Below, one piece after another: positions 1 to 7,826 of a DNA stretch of 64,000 nt (positions are counted from its first letter, which is position 1; each line of letters opens with the position of its first letter). The DNA is from VAZQ01 sp036555745 (lineage in GTDB: Bacteria > Pseudomonadota > Alphaproteobacteria > Rhizobiales > Xanthobacteraceae). Under the pieces are notes generated by a model. It ran no database searches. It saw only the letters and a list, made by a program, of their open reading frames with translations, and had not been told where the DNA came from. The position numbers were made by a program, and so were the translations under genes. The stretch is taken from NCBI GenBank assembly GCA_036555745.1, contig DATBKV010000138.1, positions 1 to 64,000 on the forward strand, read 5' to 3'.

Positions 1-1
1 G

Positions 2-97
2 GACATCGACTGGGACGTGATCTACGGACGCAATCTGCTTGGTGAAGGCGCAAATTGGCTCACAATTGGTCTGACCGTGCGGATCGGAGACAACTGA
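2..97 (+). CDS. C-terminal fragment of a probable outer-membrane beta-barrel protein
   Basis: The window opens inside a reading frame whose last 31 residues are visible, ending ...TIGLTVRIGDN before a TGA stop. The alternating polar/hydrophobic pattern, with a Tyr-Gly-Arg-Asn-Leu turn followed by a final strand, resembles the last two strands of porin-like or phenol-degradation-type (SphA/meta-pathway) barrel proteins. The terminal residue is not the usual aromatic one. The call rests on pattern only, because the body of the gene lies outside the window. Confidence 0.4.
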   Translation, partial: DIDWDVIYGRNLLGEGANWLTIGLTVRIGDN

Positions 98-118
98 AGC
101 GGGGCCCGTGCCGGGCTG

Positions 119-219
119 GCATGTCCAGCACCAGTTGGCACCGTTTTCCGACGAGGGCATGCGCAAGATCAAAAATTCAGAACCGCATCCCGGTGCGGTC
201 CAATCGCGATGCGCTCTCC
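119..219. repeat. Intergenic two-hairpin repeat, copy 1
   Basis: About 100 bases aligned without gaps over the first 70 positions to a second copy at 6779-6880, roughly 77% identical by eye there. It begins with a GCATGTCC-like arm paired with GGCATGC about 30 bases on, then carries a second weaker GCATC/GATGC stem. Related sequences are, from memory, common between genes in Bradyrhizobium and Rhodopseudomonas relatives. It lies just after the truncated first gene. Confidence 0.6.
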
Positions 220-223
220 AAGA

Positions 224-556
224 TCAGCGCGCAGCATCGCCGATCGGCGCTTTCGGCCGCGGCAGCGGCGGCGCGCGCTTGAGGAATTCGCGCCCGGGAA
301 AGTCGCGCCGGATGTAATCCGCGTATTCGTCGACGAAGCGTTCGGCATAGGGCGCGAGAAACCGTCGCGGATCCCATGCCGACACGGCACTGCGTCCAAT
401 CCGCAGTCCTGCGAGGAACCAAATAAGGCGCTTGGCCGACTCAGGAGGTAAATTCAGGTCCGCGCTTGCTAGCCGCCACAGCTCTTTGCGCGGCGAGTTC
501 CTGCCGGAGTCCGCTTTGCCCCCGAAAGCGACGTCTACGGAAGGCTGATCCGTCAT
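224..556 (-). CDS. Hypothetical protein, 110 residues
   Basis: I do not recognise a family. The first 20 residues look low-information and may be a repeat-derived extension. Residues about 27-95 look like a genuine helical protein, with a Trp-rich segment (LWRLA, RLIWFLAGL) and a charged stretch ending DEYADYIRRDFPGREFL. It overlaps no other gene and sits between repeat copy 1 and the tctC gene on the opposite strand. A start further inside is quite possible, as no convincing ribosome binding site is seen. Confidence 0.35.
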   Translation of the reverse strand: MTDQPSVDVAFGGKADSGRNSPRKELWRLASADLNLPPESAKRLIWFLAGLRIGRSAVSAWDPRRFLAPYAERFVDEYADYIRRDFPGREFLKRAPPLPRPKAPIGDAAR

Positions 557-662
557 ACGCAGCCTGATGTCGCGACAGATCGTCGCGACAGATCAACGTG
601 GTGGTGCTTGTCACCAACTGTATGATCCAGGGTCACCTCAACAACGCCCAAGGGAACAAGTC

Positions 663-1706
663 ATGAAACCGAGAATCTGGTTACTTCCGGCAACTGCCGC
701 CGCACTTTTTCTCGTCGCCGTACCGCGAGCGCCGGCGGATGAATTCTACAACGGCAAGACCGTGACCTTCGTCGTCGGGTTCTCGGCCGGCGGAGGCTTT
801 GACACCTATACCCGCCTGATCGCGCGGCACTTCGGAAAGCATCTCCCGGGCAATCCCACGGTGGTGGTGGAAAACAGAACCGGCGCCGGAAGCCTGATCG
901 CGGCCAACTATCTGTACAATCAGGCCCCGCGCGACGGCACGGTGATCGGCAACTGGATCGGACCGCTGGTGCTGCAGCAGGTGCTGGGGAACAAAGCGGC
1001 CCAGTTCGACGGGAGAAAGTTTGGCTGGCTCGGAGTGCCCACGCCCGACTCGGGCGTCTGCGCTTTAACCAAAGCCAGCGGCATCAATACGATGGACGAC
1101 TGGTTCAAGTCCAAGCGGCCGATCAAGATCGGGGGCACGGCTCCCGGCTCCACCACAGACGACGTGCCGAGGCTTTTGCAGACGGCGCTGGACCTGCCTA
1201 TGAAACTCGTCGAGGGATACAAGGGCACCGCCAAGGTCCGGCTGGCGGCCGAGTCTGGAGAGATCGACGGCGGTTGCTGGGCCTGGGAATCGATCAAGCC
1301 GACGTGGGCCAAGGGCCTCCAGTCAGGTGAGGTCCACATCGTCGTGCAGACGATCGAGAAGCCCAATCCGGACCTCAAGAATGTGCCGCTGGCGATCCAG
1401 TATGCCAAGACCGACGAGGCCCGTGCGCTTCTTAATATCGCCAATGGCCCCTATTCTCAGGGCGCGCGGCCTTACACCGTCCCGCCCGGTGTTCCTCAAG
1501 ATCGTCTCGAGCTTCTGCAAAAGGCCTTCATGGACACGTTGCGCGATCCTGAATTCCTGCAGGACGCGAAAAAATCCCAGGTGGACATCGATCCAGTTGA
1601 TGGCCCCACGACAGCCAAGTTGATGGCCGGCCTTTACGAGCTCAGTCCCGCCTTGAAGGCCAAATTGTCGAAGCTTTTGATCCCCGGGGCTCAGGAAAAA
1701 ATGTAA
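663..1706 (+). CDS. Tripartite tricarboxylate transporter substrate-binding protein (TctC/Bug family)
   Basis: A 347-residue periplasmic binding protein of a TTT-type carboxylate transporter. Residues 1-24 form a typical Sec signal peptide (hydrophobic LLPATAAALFLVA, then an Ala-Pro-Ala cleavage region). The mature part opens with the Bug-family segment YNGKTVTFVVGFSAGGGFD, whose GGG-D loop binds the ligand carboxylate. The internal ATG was chosen over an in-frame ATG 96 bases upstream because only this start places the signal peptide at the N-terminus. The permease gene follows 66 bases downstream, so the two probably form one transport unit. The ligand is unknown. Confidence 0.88.
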   Translation: MKPRIWLLPATAAALFLVAVPRAPADEFYNGKTVTFVVGFSAGGGFDTYTRLIARHFGKHLPGNPTVVVENRTGAGSLIAANYLYNQAPRDGTVIGNWIGPLVLQQVLGNKAAQFDGRKFGWLGVPTPDSGVCALTKASGINTMDDWFKSKRPIKIGGTAPGSTTDDVPRLLQTALDLPMKLVEGYKGTAKVRLAAESGEIDGGCWAWESIKPTWAKGLQSGEVHIVVQTIEKPNPDLKNVPLAIQYAKTDEARALLNIANGPYSQGARPYTVPPGVPQDRLELLQKAFMDTLRDPEFLQDAKKSQVDIDPVDGPTTAKLMAGLYELSPALKAKLSKLLIPGAQEKM

Positions 1707-1772
1707 CGACGGCCAGCGATCCGGCTTCTGCGGGGGCGCGGCGGTTGCCGCGTGCCCGCTGGAATTTTGCCG

Positions 1773-3788
1773 ATGGTCGATATCCTCGATGCCTGTCTGC
1801 AGGGCCTGATCCAGCTTTTTACCTGGAAGGCGTTCGTTCTCCAGTTGGTGGGGATTGCCATCGGGTTCTTGGTGGGAATCCTGCCGGGCATCGGCGGCCC
1901 GGTCACTCTTGCTTTGATGCTTCCATTTATTTTCCAAATGACCCCGGTGGAGGCCTTTTCTTTTCTCCTTGGGATGACGGCTGTTACCGCCACCACCGGG
2001 GACATCACTTCGATCCTGTTCGGCGTCCCGGGAGAGCCCATCACCGCCTCCATGCTTGTCGACGGCCATCCCATGGCAAAGAAGGGAGAGGCCGGGCGCG
2101 CGCTTGGAGCGGCGCTGATGAGCTCGTTTGTGGGCGCGATTTTCGGCGCGCTGTGTCTGGCGATCGCTATCCCGGCTGTGAGGCCTTTGGTCTTATCCGT
2201 CGGTTCGCCCCAGTATTTCATGTTCGCCATGCTTGGCATCGCGTTCCTTGCTTCCTTGACCGGCCGATCCGTCGTCAAGGGCCTTGTCGCAGCATGCCTC
2301 GGGCTGTTGTTTGCTTTGGTCGGGCTCGATCCCATTTCCGGCACTGAAAGATATACCTTCGGGGCGCTGTATCTCTGGGACGGAATTCGATTGGTGCCCG
2401 CGACGCTCGGCCTGTTCGCGATTCCCGAGATCATCGACATGGCGGTTGCCGGGACCAGCATTGCCAAGTCGGATGTGGGGAAGATCGGCGGCGTGCTCCA
2501 AGGGGTGAAGGATACGTTCCGCCATTGGGCGCTGGTCATGCGCTGCAGCGCCATCGGCACCTATATCGGTATCATTCCCGGCATGGGTGGCGCCGTGTCC
2601 CAGTGGGTGTCTTATGCCCATGCGGTTCAAAGCTCCCCCGACAAGGATCGCTTTGGCAAAGGCGCGGTAGAGGGAGTTTTGGGCCCAGGGGCGGCGAACC
2701 ATTCCACCCTGGGCGGCGCCATGGTCCCGACCGTCGCCTTCGGCGTTCCCGGCAGTGTGAGCACCGCGATTCTGTTGGGCGCTTTTCTCATTCAAGGCCT
2801 CGTTCCGGGGCCGCCGATGCTTACTCCGGAAGCCCGCGGCGGCCACCTCTCGCTGACCTTTTCCTTCGTGTGGATCATTGTCGTTTCCAACATCATCACG
2901 ACGGCGATCTGTTTTCTGTTTCTGGGAAAAATCGCCAGGATCACTCAGGTCCGAAGCACCCTGGTGATCCCGTTCATTCTGCTTCTGAGCTACATCGGCG
3001 CCTTTGCGGAAAACAACGCTTTCGGCGACGTCGTGGTGATGCTCGTCTTTGGGGCGCTGGGCTGGGTCATGGTCCAGACGGACTGGCCGCGTCCTCCGCT
3101 GATCCTGGGGTTGGTGCTGGGAAAGCTGGCGGAAGGCAACCTGTTTCTGTCCATCGACAACTATGGGCTCGACTGGCTGCGCTTTCCCAGCGTCATAGCT
3201 CTCTTTGCTTTGATCGTGCTGGGGACATTCTATCCGGTGTTTCAGAGATGGCGGGAGAAGCGGAACAAGCCCCGGTACAAACAACTGGCGGAGCTTGCGG
3301 ACCACCAGACCGCGGAAGCCGCGCCGGTCTCGATCTGGCCGTCGATCTTCAATCTGTTTGTGGTCGTCCTGTTCGCGTGGGCGCTGTGGCAGGCTTGGGA
3401 CTGGCAATTCCGTCCAGGTCTTTTCCCCTGGGTCGTCGGGTTCTTGGGTGTACCGCTCGCGTTCCTCCAGTTGAATCTGGATATTGCAGGCGCCGTCAAA
3501 ACGATCGGCCGTGGCCTCCTGAGACCACGCGACCAGCAGGCCACGCGCCTGATGCGCGAGACCGCCAAGATCTCCGCCTGGATCCTGGGCTACTTTGTCG
3601 CCATCTGCCTGCTTGGATTCTCCATAGCCATTGCAGCTGTGACTTTTCTCTACCTCAAGCTCGCGAAAGAGCGATGGGTGACGACGCTTGCTCTCACGTT
3701 TTTCGCCTGGATTTCGTTTTACGGCCTGTTTGCTTACCTCTTGCATGTGCCGTTTCCCGAAGGCCTGCTGTTTGCTTGGCTGCGATAA
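1773..3788 (+). CDS. Tripartite tricarboxylate transporter permease, TctA fused to TctB
   Basis: An inner-membrane permease of about 671 residues. The first 490 or so match the large TctA subunit: the PGIGGPVTLALMLPF segment, the GVPGEPITASMLVDGHPMAKKG region and the second-half repeat GIIPGMGGAVSQWVSYAHA ... FGVPGS. After a polar linker (about residues 490-530) come four hydrophobic segments typical of the small TctB subunit, including WQFRPGLFPWVVG. TctA and TctB are usually separate genes, so this is a natural fusion, and no separate tctB is present nearby. A GTG 21 bases upstream is an alternative start. It works with the TctC protein encoded just upstream. Confidence 0.88.
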   Translation: MVDILDACLQGLIQLFTWKAFVLQLVGIAIGFLVGILPGIGGPVTLALMLPFIFQMTPVEAFSFLLGMTAVTATTGDITSILFGVPGEPITASMLVDGHPMAKKGEAGRALGAALMSSFVGAIFGALCLAIAIPAVRPLVLSVGSPQYFMFAMLGIAFLASLTGRSVVKGLVAACLGLLFALVGLDPISGTERYTFGALYLWDGIRLVPATLGLFAIPEIIDMAVAGTSIAKSDVGKIGGVLQGVKDTFRHWALVMRCSAIGTYIGIIPGMGGAVSQWVSYAHAVQSSPDKDRFGKGAVEGVLGPGAANHSTLGGAMVPTVAFGVPGSVSTAILLGAFLIQGLVPGPPMLTPEARGGHLSLTFSFVWIIVVSNIITTAICFLFLGKIARITQVRSTLVIPFILLLSYIGAFAENNAFGDVVVMLVFGALGWVMVQTDWPRPPLILGLVLGKLAEGNLFLSIDNYGLDWLRFPSVIALFALIVLGTFYPVFQRWREKRNKPRYKQLAELADHQTAEAAPVSIWPSIFNLFVVVLFAWALWQAWDWQFRPGLFPWVVGFLGVPLAFLQLNLDIAGAVKTIGRGLLRPRDQQATRLMRETAKISAWILGYFVAICLLGFSIAIAAVTFLYLKLAKERWVTTLALTFFAWISFYGLFAYLLHVPFPEGLLFAWLR

Positions 3789-3875
3789 CAAATTTTTTTC
3801 GCAACAGATCGATCGGCGCGAGCCGACAAAAATTTTAGCGGCAGCGAATTCCTCACCGACGGCCCGGTGGAGAGG

Positions 3876-4265
3876 TCAGGCCGCGTTGAGCGCACTGATG
3901 GTGACGTAGTAGCCGTCAGGGTCGCGGAGCGAAAACTCCGCGGTTCCAGTGTTGGGATTCACGTGTGGCTCTTCGTCAAGCCGGCTGACGAGCGCGCGCG
4001 CCCTCGGCAAAGCTGCGTCGAAGTCATCGACCCGGAAGAACAAGAGGAGGCCGTTTCCAGGCTCGGCGCGGGAGGAGCTCGTCAACGACGGATGATCGTG
4101 GGCCCCCCACTGGTGGAGACAAAGCAATACCGTTCCATCCGTGTCGAGGATTTGCCCGAAATAGTCGTGGGCAGGAGCCGTGTCCGGCAGGCCAAGCAGC
4201 GACTGGTACCACGTGAAGCTGCGGGGCACGTCGGCTACGCCAATGATCGTCCACGTGCGCTTCAT
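3876..4265 (-). CDS. VOC family (glyoxalase/bleomycin-resistance fold) protein
   Basis: A 129-residue single-domain VOC protein. The start MKRTWTIIGVADVPRSFTWYQSLLGLP gives the classic first beta-alpha-beta unit, and the C-terminus SLRDPDGYYVTISAL is the usual last motif carrying the metal- or substrate-facing strand. The longer in-frame ATG at 4337 adds 24 residues with no VOC similarity. Substrate unknown: the fold covers dioxygenases, isomerases and binding proteins. It is transcribed toward the TctAB gene and away from the VOC remnant at 4313. Confidence 0.75.
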   Translation of the reverse strand: MKRTWTIIGVADVPRSFTWYQSLLGLPDTAPAHDYFGQILDTDGTVLLCLHQWGAHDHPSLTSSSRAEPGNGLLLFFRVDDFDAALPRARALVSRLDEEPHVNPNTGTAEFSLRDPDGYYVTISALNAA

Positions 4266-4312
4266 GGCTCTCCCTGCGGCTGACAGAGCATTCCTGACGA
4301 CATCATGCCGGC

Positions 4313-4472
4313 ATGATCGTGAAGCGCATCGTAACAAACATTGCTACGGTGGACGCATCGAAGGCGCGCCGCTTTTATAAGGACGTCCTCGGGCTGGAAA
4401 TCGTCATGGACCAGAGCTGGATTGGTCCCGTTTGCAGCTCCAATGCAGATGTCGCCTCGAGTAAGTGCGACC
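4313..4472 (+). pseudogene. 5' remnant of a second VOC family gene, frameshifted and truncated
   Basis: The frame from ATG 4313 reads MIVKRIVTNIATVDASKARRFYKDVLGLEIVMDQSWI, an excellent VOC N-terminus. After about 4424 the homology moves by one base (next frame: VPFAAPMQMSPRVSA), which indicates a one-base insertion. Homology stops near 4472, where an antisense remnant of another gene begins. The last third of the domain is absent here. A separate VOC 3' remnant lies at 7382-7507 on the same strand. Confidence 0.6.
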
Positions 4473-4528
4473 GCTGCCGGCGCGTTGCGCAGGATTTCGA
4501 GCGGCACCGGATCGAGCTCGACCGACAT
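4463..4528 (-). pseudogene. N-terminal remnant of a hydantoinase B/oxoprolinase-like gene
   Basis: On the minus strand from ATG 4528 the sequence reads MSVELDPVPLEILRNAPAAVA. This closely resembles the start of the HyuB/oxoprolinase beta family, which typically opens with LDPVTLEILRNAL and continues AVAEEMG. Homology lasts only about 21 residues before running into antisense of the VOC remnant. It looks like a scar from deletion or rearrangement rather than a working gene. The short match limits certainty. Confidence 0.45.
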
Positions 4529-4611
4529 CGCTGGTTTTGATCGGCAAACTGCGCTTGAATTCGTGCGACTGAATCGACCCATCGATCATATTCGCATCCC
4601 GGAGCCGCTCA

Positions 4612-5487
4612 ATGGCAACCAGTTTTCGGCAGATCATCGATAAGGTCGTCAAGGAGAAGCGCTTTCTGGTTGTTCCCGGCGCGCATGACGCGTTGAGCGC
4701 GCGGCTCATCGAGACGATCGGCTTCGAGACGTATTTCATCGGCGGCTTCCCAGCGGTGGGCGCGCGCTATGGCGTTCCGGACATCGGCCTTAAAGGCTTC
4801 GGCGAAATCTCGGCGGCCGTTCGCGACATCATGTCCGCCTGCAACCTGCCGGTGTTCGTCGACGGCGACGACGGCTACGGGGACGTCAAGAACGTCGTGC
4901 ACACGGTGCAGACCTACGAACGCATGGGGGTGAGCGCCATTCTGATCGAGGACCAGCAATGGCCCAAGCGTTGCGGGCACATGGTCGGCAAGAAGGTCGT
5001 TCCGGCGGAGCTGGCGGAGGCGAAGATCAGGGCGGCGTGCGCGGAACGGATAAACCCGGAGACCTGGATCCTGGCGCGCACCGATGCCCGCGCGGTCTAC
5101 GACCTTGACGAAGCCGTGCGCCGAGCCGAGCGCTACCTCCGCGCCGGCGCGGACGGCATCTTCATCGAGGCGCCGCGCAGCATCGACGAGCTCAAGCGCA
5201 TCGGACGCGCCTTCGACGTGCCACAGATCTGCAATCCGCTGGTCGGCGGGCACACGCCGATCCTGAGCATGCAGGAACTGGGCGAACTCGGGTTCCACGC
5301 AGCGGTGCTGGGGCTCGACACGCTGATGCATGCGGCCAAGGCGATCGAGGCGGTGCTCCTCGACATGAAGTCGGGCAAGTTCGCCCGCCGCGATGACGGC
5401 ATGGATTTCGAGGCCTATAAGAAGTTGGTCGGCTACGACAAATGGGAGAGCGTGGACGACCGTTTCGCCGTTGCCGCCCAGCCTTGA
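4612..5487 (+). CDS. Isocitrate lyase/phosphoenolpyruvate mutase family protein
   Basis: A 291-residue TIM-barrel enzyme of the ICL/PEPM superfamily (PrpB, oxaloacetate decarboxylase, carboxy-PEP mutase). Visible landmarks are PGAHDALSARL near residue 22, the Mg-binding VDGDDGYGD at 83-91, IEDQQWPKRCGH at 112-123 with the catalytic-loop Lys-Arg-Cys-Gly-His (Cys121), and ARTDAR near 155. The Cys loop favours a C-C lyase such as a 2-methylisocitrate-lyase-like enzyme over a PEP mutase, but no prp genes are adjacent. The convergent amidohydrolase gene ends 25 bases away. Confidence 0.82.
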   Translation: MATSFRQIIDKVVKEKRFLVVPGAHDALSARLIETIGFETYFIGGFPAVGARYGVPDIGLKGFGEISAAVRDIMSACNLPVFVDGDDGYGDVKNVVHTVQTYERMGVSAILIEDQQWPKRCGHMVGKKVVPAELAEAKIRAACAERINPETWILARTDARAVYDLDEAVRRAERYLRAGADGIFIEAPRSIDELKRIGRAFDVPQICNPLVGGHTPILSMQELGELGFHAAVLGLDTLMHAAKAIEAVLLDMKSGKFARRDDGMDFEAYKKLVGYDKWESVDDRFAVAAQP

Positions 5488-5512
5488 TCGATGCGCAATA
5501 TGCGAAAGAGTC

Positions 5513-6547
5513 TCACGCCAGCGCCGGCGCGCGCGCGGGCTGCGCTTGCGGCGCCGGATCACGCAGATTGAGAATGCGGCGTGCGTTCGCATAGAACAGC
5601 TTGTGCTTGTCGGCGTCCGACAGGTCGATCTCGCCGAGCAGCTTCAGGCACGCCGCCGGATCCCAGCAGGGATAGTCGGTGCCGTACATCACATGATCGA
5701 TGCCATAGTAGTCGATCGCGAACTTCATGCCGGCCGAGTGCGGCGACACCGTATCGGTGAACATGCGCTGCATGTAGGTGGTGACCGGCTTCGGCAGCTT
5801 CGCCGCCTTGGAATTCTTGTCCATGCGGCCGGCCTGGTAGGGCAATGAACCGCCCGTGTGCGTCAGCACGACCTTCAGGTGCGGATGCCGCTCCATCACG
5901 CCGGAGAGGATCAACCGCATGGCGGCGACGCTGACCTCGATCACGCGCCCCAGGCTTAGATGCAGCGCGCCGTCGTAGCCCTCCAGCACGTCCTGGAAGA
6001 TGACATCGGTCGGGTGCAGGAACACGGGCAGACCGAGCTTCTCGACATGCGCATAGAACGGCTGCAGTCGCTCGGCATCGATACGCGCGTCGGCGCCGAC
6101 GCTGCCGGGGAGATTGACGCCCATCAGGCCGAGCCGGTTGACCGCGTCGTCGACCAGCTCGATGGCGACGCGGGTATCCTGTAGCGGCACCGCGGCGCTC
6201 GCCCACAGCCGCCCGGGATATTTGCGCTGCGCGCCCGCCATCTCCTCGTTCCACATGAGAGCGTAGTCGCGCCCTTCCTCGACCGGCATGTCGGAGAACG
6301 ACACCGAGAACGGCCCGATCGAGCAGACCACGTCGACCTGGTGGCCGAGGCCGTCCATGTATTCGAGCTGCTTGTCGAGATCGAACCACTCGGCCCAGCT
6401 GTTGAGGTGCTGGCCGCTGTCGGCCCGCCGCATATAATCGTAGCCGCCGCGCCTGTTGACCCGCGCGCGGGGATAGTTTTTGCGCCGGCAGAGCTTCTCA
6501 AAAACCGACCGGGGCCACCAATGGAAATGCGAGTCGATGATGTGCAT
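5513..6547 (-). CDS. Amidohydrolase family protein (ACMSD-like)
   Basis: A 344-residue metal-dependent hydrolase/decarboxylase of the amidohydrolase-2 family (2-amino-3-carboxymuconate semialdehyde decarboxylase, gamma-resorcylate decarboxylase and relatives). Metal ligands appear as expected: H7 and H9 (DSHFHWW), H178 (VFLHPTD), H230 (LTHTGGSLP) and D291 (YGTDYP). No signal peptide, so cytoplasmic. In this family such genes usually act on aromatic ring-cleavage or carboxylated intermediates, which fits the catabolic flavour of the region. The substrate is not inferable. Confidence 0.82.
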   Translation of the reverse strand: MHIIDSHFHWWPRSVFEKLCRRKNYPRARVNRRGGYDYMRRADSGQHLNSWAEWFDLDKQLEYMDGLGHQVDVVCSIGPFSVSFSDMPVEEGRDYALMWNEEMAGAQRKYPGRLWASAAVPLQDTRVAIELVDDAVNRLGLMGVNLPGSVGADARIDAERLQPFYAHVEKLGLPVFLHPTDVIFQDVLEGYDGALHLSLGRVIEVSVAAMRLILSGVMERHPHLKVVLTHTGGSLPYQAGRMDKNSKAAKLPKPVTTYMQRMFTDTVSPHSAGMKFAIDYYGIDHVMYGTDYPCWDPAACLKLLGEIDLSDADKHKLFYANARRILNLRDPAPQAQPARAPALA

Positions 6548-6599
6548 GGTCGTCCTGCCGTTGCAACGACAACGATGTTAAGGTCGGGTGTCTTCCGCG

Positions 6600-6728
6600 T
6601 CAACGCAACCGGCGGCGGGGTGCATGGCGCTCGAGCAGTCCTTCATCGAGATGGGCCTGCTCAAGGAGATTCCCGACGACAAGGTCATGGTCACGGCTCG
6701 GTTCGTACCGGTGAAGGCCGGGATGTGA
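6600..6728 (+). pseudogene. C-terminal remnant of an ABC transporter substrate-binding protein
   Basis: Forty-odd codons end with MALEQSFIEMGLLKEIPDDKVMV... and ...TARFVPVK before a TGA stop. This pattern (a helix with SF-EMGLL followed by a short tail) is typical of the end of NMT1/TauA-like periplasmic binding proteins. No upstream body exists, because the divergent amidohydrolase start is only 50 bases away. It is best read as a deletion scar. Confidence 0.4.
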
Positions 6729-6778
6729 CGGCGGCGCGCCGGCGGCGATGCACCAGTCCGGCCGACGCGATTGCCAGC

Positions 6779-6880
6779 GCATGTCCAGGAAAAGTGGGAA
6801 CAGTTTTCCGATAAGGACATGCGCAAAATCAAAGGATCAAGAGCGCATCCTCAATTCCACCCAATCGGGATGCGCGCTGG
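6779..6880. repeat. Intergenic two-hairpin repeat, copy 2
   Basis: Copy 2 of the element at 119-219. Two perfect 8-base stems are present: GCATGTCC (6779-6786) with GGACATGC (6815-6822), and GCGCATCC (6843-6850) with GGATGCGC (6868-6875). It lies just downstream of the cupin gene and after the transporter remnant, so it may also act as an mRNA 3'-end structure. Confidence 0.65.
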
Positions 6881-6901
6881 AAGGCAGGCGGCACAAACTG
6901 A

Positions 6902-7267
6902 TCAGGGCGCACGCATATAGGACGGCGTACCCCCAGCGAGAAAATCTTCCCGCGGCGGCGCGAAGACGTCCACGACCTCGGTGTCTTCGGGGAAAAAACC
7001 TTCGTGCTCGGTGTCACCCGGAATAACCGCAACATCGCCTCCGATCATCGAACGCTGCTCGTTGCCGATGCGGAAATCCATCCTGCCCTTGAGCATCCAA
7101 ACGATCTGCTCGTGCGGATGCTGATGCGCACCGGCATGCGCGCCGGCTTTGATTTTCCACCACACGATCATTCCATGCTTCCCGGCAAGAACGCGGCGCT
7201 CGATTTTGTCGTTGATACGCTCCCACGGCAGTTTCTCGAGTGCACCGAACCTGGACATCAGCGGCAT
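6902..7267 (-). CDS. Cupin domain-containing protein
   Basis: A 121-residue single-domain cupin. Motif 1 is visible as GAHQHPHEQIVWMLKG with candidate metal ligands H48, H50 or H52, and E53. Motif 2 is VIPGDTEHEGF with H88. The start is supported by a strong GGAGGGAGCGTC ribosome binding site just before ATG 7267. Function unknown: such small cupins include sugar isomerases, dioxygenases and regulators. It stands alone between the amidohydrolase gene and the remnant region. Confidence 0.75.
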   Translation of the reverse strand: MPLMSRFGALEKLPWERINDKIERRVLAGKHGMIVWWKIKAGAHAGAHQHPHEQIVWMLKGRMDFRIGNEQRSMIGGDVAVIPGDTEHEGFFPEDTEVVDVFAPPREDFLAGGTPSYMRAP

Positions 7268-7381
7268 GACGCTCCCTCCGTTGGATTGCTTGGAGCATTA
7301 TAGCCGCTCTCGACTTTGGCAGAACACCGCCAATTGCGCTGCCATACCGGTGAGACGTCCGGCGTACCCATGTCTGCACGA

Positions 7382-7507
7382 TGCGCTGCGGCGCTGACGA
7401 AGATGTCACCTCAGACGACTGTTCGGTAGAAGGTCTCCGGAACTCCCGTTCCTGCTATCTCGATCGAGGTTGACGATTTGGACGAGGCACTCAGGCGAGT
7501 CGCTCGA
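7382..7507 (+). pseudogene. 3' remnant of a VOC family gene with an amber stop
   Basis: The frame reads ...KMSPQTTVR, a TAG at 7427-7429, then KVSGTPVPAISIEVDDLDE ALRRVARA. The SGTPVP-x-x-SIEVDD block is characteristic of the second half of small VOC proteins. Homology ends near 7507. It has no start codon and carries an internal stop, so it is not functional. Its MSPQ segment overlaps the end of the VOC remnant at 4313-4472 (MSPRVS), so the two are probably not halves of one gene. Confidence 0.5.
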
Positions 7508-7633
7508 GCAACTGGTCCGTCAACAACTGCGGGGGCGAGATGCGATTGGATTGGCGAGCAGAGCGACTGGCTTGCGAGATGGCGTTGCCGGCTTCAGTTC
7601 AGATGCCGGCTTGAAAAACAGATCTTGCGCCCT

Positions 7634-7787
7634 TTACCCATCGCCCTCGGACGCAAGCTCGGATGCCACGAACACATCGCTGAAGATGTGCCAATGCCCT
7701 GGCCGGCAATGACGGCCTCGATTGCGTGCAGCTCTTTCCGAAAGCTGAGATGCTGCATGTCCTTGACATCGGGCAACCTGCGCCGCT
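7634..7787 (-). pseudogene. Remnant of a LysR-type regulator effector-binding domain
   Basis: On the minus strand the frame reads DMQHLSFRKELHAIEAVIAGQGIG, then the homology shifts frame to IFSDVFVASELASEGDG and a stop. ELHAIEAVIAGQG followed by SDV-VA-ELASG is typical of the C-terminal half of GcvA-like LysR regulators. There is no helix-turn-helix region and there is a frameshift near 7690, so this is a decayed fragment. Confidence 0.5.
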
Positions 7788-7826
7788 TGCATCGCTCGGT
7801 CGGGTTGTTGCGCGCGCCGCCGTCAC

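Noticed and set aside
2193..3791. A 532-codon frame antisense to the tctAB fusion
   Set aside because: Composition rich in Asp, Arg, Gln and His as expected for the complement of a membrane protein gene.
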